A stretch of DNA of 64,000 nucleotides from an uncultured Clostridia bacterium (GTDB taxonomy: Bacteria; Bacillota; Clostridia; Christensenellales; UBA1242): NCBI GenBank assembly GCA_947588355.1, contig CANPYI010000001.1, positions 141,771 to 205,770 on the forward strand, written 5' to 3'. Positions 29,312 through 38,589 of this stretch are shown here, in pieces; the stretch's first letter is position 1, and every line of letters begins with the position of its first letter. Below the pieces are notes generated by a model, which was not told the DNA's origin, did not search any database, and was given only the letters and a program-made list of their open reading frames with translations. A program made the translations under genes and the position numbers.

Positions 29312-30067
29312 TTAATTTTGTTCGCCAATTTCATTCCACGCTTCATACAAAACGTTTGTATCTGCTTTGACAGTCACTGTGACAAGACGATTTATTGTGC
29401 CAGATTGCTGACCATTGACAAATCTTGGATATGTTGCAATGACAAAAATTTTTGTATCTTGCATTCCAGACTTTTGTTGCACTTGGATATAAACTTCTTC
29501 AAAAGTCAGCCCCGAGCCATTCCAATATCTGCCTTGAAACTTTTGCGAAACATAATCCCTGCCATTTTGCTCTACAAGATGCAACTTGTTGTTTTCAGTG
29601 GTGTTGAAACGCAATTTCACCAAATAATCGCCACTGTTTATATACTTTCTTGCAGTGGTCAAGGCATTGTTGCCGGTGATTTCAGTGCCATTTTCTTCAA
29701 CATCAAAACTGAACAAAGAGCCACTAAATATGGCGGACAAATAGGGTTGACTGAATGATTTGTTGAGATATTTTTTGAAAGTTTGATATCTACTGTCCTG
29801 CTTGTCAAAACTTGCAAAAGTGGAGTCTGAAGTGTACATATTGACAATGCTTATATCATTTTGCAAAAATCTTGGCTTCAAACTTGCCGGAACTGCCGCC
29901 AAAACAATCACAACTATTGCAAGTGCCATTGCAACGCAAAGGCTGGCAAATGTGGCTGTTTGCTTCGCTTTTTTCTTTTTTAACAATTTTTCAGTCTGAA
30001 TTTTTGAATAAAGTTCATCTTCTGACAATTGTGTTTCGTCAACTTGTAGATTTTGAGTCTTTTTCAT
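29312..30067 (-). CDS. Hypothetical single-pass membrane protein
   Basis: TM segment FASLCVAMALAIVVIVLAAV followed by an extracellular domain; abuts ftsH. Confidence 0.6.
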   Translation of the reverse strand: MKKTQNLQVDETQLSEDELYSKIQTEKLLKKKKAKQTATFASLCVAMALAIVVIVLAAVPASLKPRFLQNDISIVNMYTSDSTFASFDKQDSRYQTFKKYLNKSFSQPYLSAIFSGSLFSFDVEENGTEITGNNALTTARKYINSGDYLVKLRFNTTENNKLHLVEQNGRDYVSQKFQGRYWNGSGLTFEEVYIQVQQKSGMQDTKIFVIATYPRFVNGQQSGTINRLVTVTVKADTNVLYEAWNEIGEQN

Positions 30068-32289
30068 CAGTTTTCCTCGTCATTTTTGTTTTCTTTTTTT
30101 GCTGTCTTTGGCTTTTGAGTGCTTGTTGTCTTTTTTGTTGTTGGCTTTTCTTGTGGTGATTTTTTTGCAGTTTCTGGCTTTTCTTTTGATTGCTTTGGCT
30201 TTTCTTCCAATTCATCATTCAAAGTCTTTTCAAACTCAGCATAATCCTTTTTCAAATTGTCAAGTTCAGCTTGTGTGATTATGCCCATTTTGACAAAATT
30301 TTCACCATCTTCAATCTTCTTGCGGAAGTTTTCAAGTTTTTCACGTGATTCTTTTTGAGCACGCAATTTTTCTTCCTTAATTTTTTGCTGTTTTTGACGT
30401 TCGTCCATGATTTTGACAATCTCTTCCGTCTTCTTGCCGGCAAGAATCATGTCAACTTCTTCTTTGTAAATGGTCTCACGTGCCAACAAAAGTTTTGCCA
30501 TTTCATGCAAAATTTCTATGTTGTCGGTCAAAATTTGCTTTCCGCGTTTGTAATTTGTTGCCAAAATATTTTGAATTTCCTCGTCAGCCATTGCAGCAAG
30601 TTTTTCGGAAAAATCATTTTTTGCTTGATAGTCACGGCCGATGAAAACCATATCGCTTGCACCGAGCGACATAAATCCAATCTTTTTGCTCATGCCCCAA
30701 TCATACACCATATCATGAGCAACTTTTGTTGCCTGCTTGATATCGGAAACGGCACCGCTTGAAATATCCTTAAAGATAATTTCTTCGGCCAAACGCCCAC
30801 CCATGCACATTGCGATATAGTCGTTTGCTTTGCCAAAAGTCATCATTCTGTCATCTGTTTCTGGTCTTTGCAAAGTATAGCCACCCGCATGCCCACGAGG
30901 AATAATGGAAACCTCTTGCACATCATCGCAGTTTTTCAGGAGTTTTCCAAGAATTGCGTGGCCGGATTCATGATATGCTGTAAGTTTTCTTTCTTTTTCT
31001 GTCAGCACACGGCTTTTCTTTTGAGGACCCATTATAACCTTGTTTATGCCTTCTGTAATATCTTCCATTATTATTTTTGGTCTGTTTGCACGTGCTGCCA
31101 AAATAGCGGCTTCGTTGAGCATATTTTCAATGTCCGCACCTGTAAAACCGGTGGTGATTCTTGCCAAAACTGTAAAGTCAACACTTTCATCAAGAGGTTT
31201 GTTTCGGGCATGAATACGCAAAATTCCCTCTCTGCCTTTCACATCAGGAACATGAACATAGATTTGTCTGTCAAATCTGCCCGGCCTCATAAGAGCAGGA
31301 TCCAAAACGTCACTGCGGTTTGTTGCCGCCAAAACAATAATCCCCTCATTTGGTTCAAAGCCGTCCATTTCAACAAGAAGTTGGTTTAAGGTTTGCTCTC
31401 TTTCATCATTTCCGCCACCAAGTCCGGCACCACGTTGACGACCAACGGCATCAATTTCATCAATAAACACGATGCAAGGTTTATTCTTTTTTGCTTGGTC
31501 AAAAAGGTCTCTGACACGTGAAGCACCAACTCCAACAAACATTTCAACAAAGTCCGAGCCGCTTATGGAAATAAATGGCACACGGCTTTCTCCTGCCACC
31601 GCACGAGCAAGCAGAGTTTTTCCAGTGCCAGGCTCTCCGACAAGCAAAACTCCTTTTGGAATCCTTGCCCCAAGGTCAGTAAATTTTTTTGGATTTTTCA
31701 AAAATTCAACAATTTCTTGAAGTTCTGCTTTTTCTTCGTCCATTCCAGCAATGTCAGTGAATCTTACTTTTGACATCTGATAGGTTTTCACTTTTGTTTT
31801 GCCAAAACTCATTGCACCTTTGTTTGCACCTGCAATCATGCGATAGAACAAAAAGATGACAAAAATTGCAAATGCCACATAAAGAATTGGCACAATAATA
31901 TCCCATGCATTGATGCCCGCTGGAGCATATTTCAAAACAACCGGCAAATTGTTTTGTTTTATCATTTCTCGTAAATCATTGATAAATCCATCAGCACCTG
32001 TTGGATCGTACTTAAAGTAATAGTCAGAATATGAAGGCACTTGATTTGGTTGGATATCTTTTCCGACCAAAATATAACCTGTTCCGTTGCGATAAAAGAT
32101 GTATGTTGCTTGCAAATTTGTTTCTTCGCCATCGTTAAATTCACCCTGCACCACTTCATAAACTTCGGTTTGAGTCAACTCGCGGCCATTTTCACCGAAG
32201 TCAACAAAAAGAAATGCAATCAAAAGCACAGCCACCAAAAGAATGATGACGTAGCCGATTTTAAATCCCCCGTTTTTTTTCTCGTTCAT
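30067..32289 (-). CDS. ftsH: ATP-dependent zinc metalloprotease FtsH with Lys/Thr-rich C-terminal tail
   Basis: [60 protein letters not shown] tail. Confidence 0.96.
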   Translation of the reverse strand: MNEKKNGGFKIGYVIILLVAVLLIAFLFVDFGENGRELTQTEVYEVVQGEFNDGEETNLQATYIFYRNGTGYILVGKDIQPNQVPSYSDYYFKYDPTGADGFINDLREMIKQNNLPVVLKYAPAGINAWDIIVPILYVAFAIFVIFLFYRMIAGANKGAMSFGKTKVKTYQMSKVRFTDIAGMDEEKAELQEIVEFLKNPKKFTDLGARIPKGVLLVGEPGTGKTLLARAVAGESRVPFISISGSDFVEMFVGVGASRVRDLFDQAKKNKPCIVFIDEIDAVGRQRGAGLGGGNDEREQTLNQLLVEMDGFEPNEGIIVLAATNRSDVLDPALMRPGRFDRQIYVHVPDVKGREGILRIHARNKPLDESVDFTVLARITTGFTGADIENMLNEAAILAARANRPKIIMEDITEGINKVIMGPQKKSRVLTEKERKLTAYHESGHAILGKLLKNCDDVQEVSIIPRGHAGGYTLQRPETDDRMMTFGKANDYIAMCMGGRLAEEIIFKDISSGAVSDIKQATKVAHDMVYDWGMSKKIGFMSLGASDMVFIGRDYQAKNDFSEKLAAMADEEIQNILATNYKRGKQILTDNIEILHEMAKLLLARETIYKEEVDMILAGKKTEEIVKIMDERQKQQKIKEEKLRAQKESREKLENFRKKIEDGENFVKMGIITQAELDNLKKDYAEFEKTLNDELEEKPKQSKEKPETAKKSPQEKPTTKKTTSTQKPKTAKKENKNDEEN

Positions 32290-32436
32290 AAAAACTCCTT
32301 TAAAGCCAAAGGCATTTCTCGCATAATATATGATATTGTATCACAAAAGAAAAATAAAAACAACAAAACAATAGTCAAAATAAAAAAATCTTAACCTCAT
32401 CTTGTTGATTTTAATTGAAAAATGTCGCTGTCAACA

Positions 32437-33759
32437 TTATTTGGCATAAATTCTTACTGAAAGTTTAAACACAATTCTGTCCAAGTAGTCGTCTGGATTT
32501 TCCAAACTATCCAAAAAATTGTGAAAAGCAATTCTGTTGTCGTTGTGAAGTATTGTATAAAAATCTGCAATGTCTGACTGATTCTCACGCATAATATTCA
32601 AGCCCTCAGCCATAGAGGTTTTCACTTTCTTTTCAACTGCCTTTATTGCTTGTGGAGTGATCACAAAAAGTTCGACATTTTCTTGCAAAATGCCGGTGTT
32701 TTGTTCAACTTCACTCAAACGCAGTGTCAAACTTGTGTCAATGTTGACAACAGGAATCCCGTTTTGATAGACAATCTTGTATCCAATGGATTTATCAAAA
32801 ATCTCAAATGTCAAATTTGCATCTTGAAAATGGTCATCAGAAAAATTTTCAACAACCAAAGAGCCGTTGTTGTAGTCACCAATAACGAAATTGACTCTTT
32901 TCATGTCGCGCTCGCCAAGTTTTGTCACAAGATTTTCTTCTTTAAAAACATACACGTGGCATTGCGTAATCATCTCATCTGGCGAAGATTGTGCTTGTCC
33001 GCCTCCGTCTGAAGAACCACCGTCGCCACTTGATGCTGTCGGTGTTGTTTGCTCTTCTTTGCCTTTTGCCGACAGACAAGCCATGAGACCGACATGCGTT
33101 GGCCCAAAAGTGCCCTTAAAAAAGGTTTCCAAACTACTTTCAGTGGAGTATATATAGTCACTGTTAAACATTATATGCTCCGCCACCTTTATAGAACTTT
33201 CGTTGTCCAATTTTTGAGCCGCTTCCAAAAATTCTTTGGCTGGTTCGTCAGTTGCAACAACCTTTGTGCTTGAAGAGATTTGAATATTTCTCAACAAGTA
33301 ATCCAAAAATTTAAAAAGCCCTGTTTCAACAAGTTCATGGCTCAAAACTATTATTTTGAGATGTGAAAGTCCAATTTCACGACCAATATTCAGTGCGGCA
33401 AGGTCAATGGCTTCGCTCACACTTCTGCCTTTGCCATTTACAACCTTATATTTTTCAGTAAAATTTTGCTGTGCAACAGGAATAAAGGTCAAAAGTGTCA
33501 CCTCATAAAGTTGCTCATCTTGTGCACTTTCAACGTCTGACAAAATGTTCCCTCCGAATGCCACACTATCTGCACCGCCGGTGGAAGTGCCTTCGCCATT
33601 GTCAGAATTTTCCGCCTTGTCAATTCCAAGCGCCGTCACAACTGCGTACTGGTTTATTTCTGCGGGCTTGGCAAGAGCAGAAAATCCATACAGCACAATC
33701 ATAACAGCAAACACCAAAAACATCGGCGTTTTAAAAAATTGTTTGCAGAAAAATCTCAT
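32437..33759 (-). CDS. Ger(x)C family spore germination lipoprotein-like protein
   Basis: Third gene of gerA-type operon; EINQYAVVTALGIDKAE, GREIGLSHLKIIVLSHELVETG. Confidence 0.85.
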   Translation of the reverse strand: MRFFCKQFFKTPMFLVFAVMIVLYGFSALAKPAEINQYAVVTALGIDKAENSDNGEGTSTGGADSVAFGGNILSDVESAQDEQLYEVTLLTFIPVAQQNFTEKYKVVNGKGRSVSEAIDLAALNIGREIGLSHLKIIVLSHELVETGLFKFLDYLLRNIQISSSTKVVATDEPAKEFLEAAQKLDNESSIKVAEHIMFNSDYIYSTESSLETFFKGTFGPTHVGLMACLSAKGKEEQTTPTASSGDGGSSDGGGQAQSSPDEMITQCHVYVFKEENLVTKLGERDMKRVNFVIGDYNNGSLVVENFSDDHFQDANLTFEIFDKSIGYKIVYQNGIPVVNIDTSLTLRLSEVEQNTGILQENVELFVITPQAIKAVEKKVKTSMAEGLNIMRENQSDIADFYTILHNDNRIAFHNFLDSLENPDDYLDRIVFKLSVRIYAK

Positions 33760-34868
33760 TCAGCCGCCTCCAAAGAAAATTTTGTTTTTTTCTTTCTTCT
33801 GCCACTTAAAAGCGCCACAAAAACAAAAACAGGCAAAATCAAAAAAGAAAATATTGCAATCCAAGGTAGTATCTGCTCGCCGTAAACGACTGCGGTTTCA
33901 AGGTTGACGATAAAAAATGTCACAATAACAACAAAAACAAAATCAAAAGTCAAAATAGAATATATATTATCTATTTTTGGAAAAATCTGATGAAAGGAAA
34001 GCATAAAAGTTTTCAGATAAATTGCAAGATGAAAGTATGCAAACACAATTATAAGCACCATTGAGATAATATCAATACGTCCTAATCCTCCAAATTCTTT
34101 TACAAAACTCATAATCTCAAATATGGCATAAGGGTGCATGAAAGACGTGTAAGTGTAAGAAAGCATGAAAATAAGGTTGACAGCAACAATCAAAATCGTG
34201 GCAGCACCCGCAAAAGAGAAAATCACTTTCCATTGTCCTTTTTTGACCTCAATCTTGTCCATAAAAGCAAACAGGAAAATCATATCGCCAAACGGTGCGA
34301 TATGTCTTAATCCTGTCAAAACAACACTTTCAAAGGAGTTTGAAAACAAAAGCGGCCTACTGTCAATGCCAAATATTCCAACAACAAGACAAAAAATCAA
34401 AATGCCAGCAATTACAGGAAAAAACATTTGAGCGGTGCGACCAAGTGCTCTTAGGCCTGAAATAGCCAAATGATTTATTATCGGCAAAAAACAAAACAAA
34501 ATCAAAAAATTGCTTGTGTCTTTGTAAATAAGATTTCTGAAAAAAATGTAAGTAACATTGTACAACAAAACTGCTTTTGAAAGGAAAAATATGCAAAAAG
34601 CAGCGAAAAACAAAACTTTCACACCTTCGCCGAAATGTTTTTGCAACACGGAAGCAAAACTTTTGTTTGGATATCGTTTTTTCAATATATAAAACAGCCA
34701 AATCAAACCTATTTCAAACATAAACACAAAAACAAGCATAAAAATAGATTCCAAACCCGCGCCCTCAAAAAGTAAAGACGGAAGAACGATAATTTTGTTG
34801 GCAAACAAAAGGATAAAAATCAAAATGCCGGTTTGCCAAGCATTCAAGTTTCTGTCAATCACTCTCAT
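33756..34868 (-). CDS. GerAB-type spore germination permease
   Basis: Multi-TM protein; NHLAISGLRALGRTAQMFFPVI; between the GerA- and GerC-type genes. Confidence 0.85.
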   Translation of the reverse strand: MRVIDRNLNAWQTGILIFILLFANKIIVLPSLLFEGAGLESIFMLVFVFMFEIGLIWLFYILKKRYPNKSFASVLQKHFGEGVKVLFFAAFCIFFLSKAVLLYNVTYIFFRNLIYKDTSNFLILFCFLPIINHLAISGLRALGRTAQMFFPVIAGILIFCLVVGIFGIDSRPLLFSNSFESVVLTGLRHIAPFGDMIFLFAFMDKIEVKKGQWKVIFSFAGAATILIVAVNLIFMLSYTYTSFMHPYAIFEIMSFVKEFGGLGRIDIISMVLIIVFAYFHLAIYLKTFMLSFHQIFPKIDNIYSILTFDFVFVVIVTFFIVNLETAVVYGEQILPWIAIFSFLILPVFVFVALLSGRRKKKTKFSLEAAE

Positions 34869-36360
34869 TTGATTTTTCCTCGTTTTTTAAAAGTCTTTTC
34901 TCGTCAATACGCTCTGTCGGAATGTTTTTGAAAGATTTTGGCATTTTTTTCATCTTGTCCAACGGAACTTTAAACACTCCATCTTTATTGTCGGACAAAA
35001 TAAATGGAGACAAAGGTGCAAGATATGGTGCACCAAAATTTTCCACCGTGTTGGCATATGCCACAAAATAAATCATTCCGCCTATCAATCCCAAAAGCCC
35101 AAGAGATGCTCCGATAATCATAAAAATATACTGAAGCAAAGTGATTTGTGAAGCCTGCTCAGGAATTGTGTAAAGGGCAATTTTGGCAATAGCCACAACA
35201 ATAACCGCAGGCGGAGAAATCAAGCCTGCTTTGACGCCTGTGTCCCCCAAAATAAGTGCCCCGACAACGGAAGTTGCAAGCCCCAAATAACTTGGCAAAC
35301 GTAAACTTACTTCGTACAACACCTGAAACAGCAGTGAAATAAACAGCAACTCAATAAATGGTGTAAACGGCACTTGTTGAGTGGCATCTGCTATGGTTAT
35401 CAGATACTTAAATGGCAGGATATTGTAATGGAATAGTTGCAAAGCAATGTAAGTCCCGGGTCCAAGCACCGCCAAAATTATTGCAGCAACTCTGACAAAT
35501 CGTATCAGAGTTGAATATGTAAAATTTGTATAATAATCGTTAGAGTTTTGCAAATCTTCCAAAAAAACAAACGGCACTGTAAGCACAATAGGAGAATTGT
35601 CAACAATGATTGCCACGCGACCTTCCAACATTTTTGCAGCAACAATGTCTGGTTTTTCCGATTGTCCAACTTGTTTCAAAAACGAATTTGGTCGGCTTGT
35701 GATCAAAGAAAGCAGATAATAACTATCCACAATGCCATCAATTTCGATGTTTTTTAGGCGTTTTTTCAGTTCAGCAATCACTTTTTTGTCAGCAACACCA
35801 TGCAAATATGCCACAATAATCTGCGTTTTTGTTTGTTTTCCGACAAATGCACTTTCAAGCACAAGATTTTCATCATGAAAGCGACGTCTAAGCAACGTTA
35901 TATTGGTTTTGTAGTCTTCCGTAAATCCCTCACGTGGTCCCATAATCACCGGAGATGTTGGTGGCTCCGAAGGTGCGCGAGTGTTGTATTTCAAGATATC
36001 AATCGCGAGAATTTTTTCGGAATTTGAAATAAAAATCACAACGCCGCCTTTCAAAATGTTCTTAAGCACTTCCGATTGTTCAATTTCCGAAACATCGTTT
36101 GGCCTTACAAAACTTTTAAGCATCTCAAAAGAAATTTCTCCTTGAAAACTTGCAACCGGCTCAAAGATATTTTCCGAAAAAATAGCATTATCCGTGATAC
36201 TTTTCAAGTATATAAAGCCAATCTTGACACCATTTTTGTCAAGAGTGCGGTCGGCAACATCGACTGAATTATGAAGTTTTTTCTTAAAATCTTTGATAGT
36301 TTTGTCAACGTCCACTTTTTCGCACTCCTTTTTTTGTATTATGAAAAAAAGCGCAAACAA
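34855..36360 (-). CDS. GerAA-type spore germination protein
   Basis: SFVRPNDVSEIEQSEVLKNILKGGVVIFI, RPNSFLKQVGQSEKPDIVAAKMLEGRVAIIVDNSPIVLTVPFVFLEDLQN-DYY. Confidence 0.92.
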   Translation of the reverse strand: MFALFFIIQKKECEKVDVDKTIKDFKKKLHNSVDVADRTLDKNGVKIGFIYLKSITDNAIFSENIFEPVASFQGEISFEMLKSFVRPNDVSEIEQSEVLKNILKGGVVIFISNSEKILAIDILKYNTRAPSEPPTSPVIMGPREGFTEDYKTNITLLRRRFHDENLVLESAFVGKQTKTQIIVAYLHGVADKKVIAELKKRLKNIEIDGIVDSYYLLSLITSRPNSFLKQVGQSEKPDIVAAKMLEGRVAIIVDNSPIVLTVPFVFLEDLQNSNDYYTNFTYSTLIRFVRVAAIILAVLGPGTYIALQLFHYNILPFKYLITIADATQQVPFTPFIELLFISLLFQVLYEVSLRLPSYLGLATSVVGALILGDTGVKAGLISPPAVIVVAIAKIALYTIPEQASQITLLQYIFMIIGASLGLLGLIGGMIYFVAYANTVENFGAPYLAPLSPFILSDNKDGVFKVPLDKMKKMPKSFKNIPTERIDEKRLLKNEEKSNESD

Positions 36361-36409
36361 TTATGCAATGCGCTTTCAATTTGTATATTATTTATAATAA
36401 CAAAACAAC

Positions 36410-37327
36410 TTACAAAATCTGGAACAACTCACTTTCAAGAATACAATCTGTTGCACAAGATTTTATATAAACAAGGCCGTTTCTGACTTCATCGTCACCA
36501 AAAAAAACATTTGCACCCGAAAGTTTGACAACAAACTTGTCTTGCACAACCTGACAACTTTCAAAACCCAAATATCCTTTCAGTTTGCCGTCAACCCAAA
36601 TCTCAAAAACAGTAGCATTTTGTGAGCATGTTGCGTAAAGTGTGTCAGCATCTCTTTGAACCGCCGTAATCTCGTTTTTGCGAATTACTTTCAACTTTTT
36701 TGACCAGCCGTCACCGATGTCACCGTCAAGATATCTTTCATTTGTGCTTTTTGCAGAGATATACACTTTAAATTCGCCGGCTTTTAGTATTGCTGTGGAA
36801 AACATTGGTGAATTTGAAGCAAAATTGCTTATTTTTCCATTTATGTCAACAAAAGTCAAAGCATAAGAGTCGGCATTTCTGACACTTTTCCAAGATAATG
36901 TTTGTTTTTGCTCGTCAAAAACAACACTACTATAGTCAACTTTGTCAAGAATCACCTCCGGCGACCATTCAATTGTATCGGAAAAGTCACCCGCAACATT
37001 TTCTTTTGTGTAACAAGCCGAAAATCTGAACTCTGTGCCAAAAAGGTCGATATTTTTTTCGGAAAGATTGATTGTGTTTGTTTTGCTGTCAACTTTTTCA
37101 ATTTCAACAAACTGGCCATTCATTTTTTGCTCCAACTTAAAGCGATATTCAAAGCCAGAGCGATATTCTGTGGTCAAAATCCAATCTTTTGACATTCGTT
37201 CAACTTTGACAAAATTTGGAACATCCGAAATGCCTTTATTTGCAAAAAAGAAGCACAACAATCCGGTTATGATTGCAAAAACAGCCATAAAACCTGCACA
37301 AAAAAGGAATATTTTTGTTTTTTTCAT
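36410..37327 (-). CDS. Hypothetical exported/membrane-anchored protein (Fn3-like repeats possible)
   Basis: N-terminal TM KIFLFCAGFMAVFAIITGLLCFFF; SWKSVRNADSYALTFVD Fn3-like phrase. Confidence 0.55.
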   Translation of the reverse strand: MKKTKIFLFCAGFMAVFAIITGLLCFFFANKGISDVPNFVKVERMSKDWILTTEYRSGFEYRFKLEQKMNGQFVEIEKVDSKTNTINLSEKNIDLFGTEFRFSACYTKENVAGDFSDTIEWSPEVILDKVDYSSVVFDEQKQTLSWKSVRNADSYALTFVDINGKISNFASNSPMFSTAILKAGEFKVYISAKSTNERYLDGDIGDGWSKKLKVIRKNEITAVQRDADTLYATCSQNATVFEIWVDGKLKGYLGFESCQVVQDKFVVKLSGANVFFGDDEVRNGLVYIKSCATDCILESELFQIL

Positions 37328-37422
37328 AATTAAATTTCAACAATAGTATATATTAAAATAGTGATTTTTGCAATTTTTTTGTCAAAATTTCAAAAAAAAT
37401 GAAAATATTTTTGAATTGACTA

Positions 37423-37451
37423 TTGACAAACAAAAATTAGTGTGTTAGAAT
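37423..37451 (+). promoter_or_regulatory. Sigma-A type promoter
   Basis: TTGACA (37423-37428), 17-nt spacer, TAGAAT (37446-37451), RBS ggagg and ATG at 37477. Confidence 0.82.
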
Positions 37452-37476
37452 ATGGATAATTTTGGAGGTAAAAAAT

Positions 37477-38511
37477 ATGTTGTTAAGTCCTAATTTCAAC
37501 AATTTGACAAGTGAAGGATATGCCGCATTCATTTTGGCAATCGTGTTCACAATTGTCATGCTCGCATCGTTTTTCTTCTTCGCAAAGCACAAACAACTCA
37601 ACAAAATCATGCTTATTGTTGTCACATTTGTGTTGCCATTTTTGACAACTTTCTGCTGGATATACTTGATCTTAAACGTTTTGCAGTACAACACACTCGT
37701 AAATCTTGGCATCTCTGTTGCTGCTGCAATTGGATACGTTTTGATCGCACTTCTCATCACCTTGACGTTCAACTACACTGACAAAGAAAAAGACGAAAAC
37801 GTTGAAGTGAAAGAAGAAAGTGAATCCGCACCAATGCTCATCGAACACAACCCACAAAGCGAAGAAGAAGTTGTGGAAGACGAGAAAGAAGTTTCTGAAG
37901 AATCAGAAGAAAAAGTTGAAGGTGTGGTATTCTCAACAGAAGAAAAGAAAACTTTTGCAGAACAACTTGAAGCACTTTCATATGAAACACACAAAGCCTA
38001 CGAAGAAATTTTGGCATACGCCCAAGAACAAGCAGGCACAAAAACAAAAGATGCCAAATATCACGTCACAGTAAGTGTTGGCAGAATGAGACTTGTTCAA
38101 TTCAAGTTCAATCGTGGCGCTTTGGTAAGCAGTTTCATGGCAGGAAGTTCAGAATTGAAAAACTACTCTGCATCTGAAAAGAATGTAAAAATCAAAGAAA
38201 AGCCAGTAATCGTTGAAATTGAAAATGAAGACAGTGTTCCTGTTGCCAAAAACATGGTTGACATTGTTTACAAAAACATCACTGATGCAAAAGAAGACTT
38301 GAAAGAAAGCAAAAAGGCTGCAAGAAAAGCAAAGAAACAAGCAGAAGCTGAGGCCGAAGCAGTTGAAGTTGTTGAAGCGCCTGAAGAAGCACCAAAAAAA
38401 CGCGGACGCAGAAAAAAATCTGAAGAAGTTGCAGAGCAGCCAGCCGAAACAGAAGAAAAGCCAAAAAGACGTGGACGCAGAAAAAAATCTGAAGAAACTG
38501 AGGTCGAATAA
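37477..38511 (+). CDS. Membrane-anchored protein with repeated basic KKRGRRKKSEE tail
   Basis: N-terminal TMs, acidic linker, C-term KKRGRRKKSEEVAEQPAETEEKPKRRGRRKKSEETEVE. Confidence 0.65.
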   Translation: MLLSPNFNNLTSEGYAAFILAIVFTIVMLASFFFFAKHKQLNKIMLIVVTFVLPFLTTFCWIYLILNVLQYNTLVNLGISVAAAIGYVLIALLITLTFNYTDKEKDENVEVKEESESAPMLIEHNPQSEEEVVEDEKEVSEESEEKVEGVVFSTEEKKTFAEQLEALSYETHKAYEEILAYAQEQAGTKTKDAKYHVTVSVGRMRLVQFKFNRGALVSSFMAGSSELKNYSASEKNVKIKEKPVIVEIENEDSVPVAKNMVDIVYKNITDAKEDLKESKKAARKAKKQAEAEAEAVEVVEAPEEAPKKRGRRKKSEEVAEQPAETEEKPKRRGRRKKSEETEVE

Positions 38512-38518
38512 TTAAACA

Positions 38519-38555
38519 AAAAAATAAAACTGCAGAATTGCAGTTTTATTTTTTA
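38519..38555 (+). terminator. Rho-independent terminator
   Basis: aaataaaactgca-gaat-tgcagttttattttttatt. Confidence 0.8.
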
Positions 38556-38589
38556 TTCTTCACTAAAACATGACAAAAGGTCAAACTTT

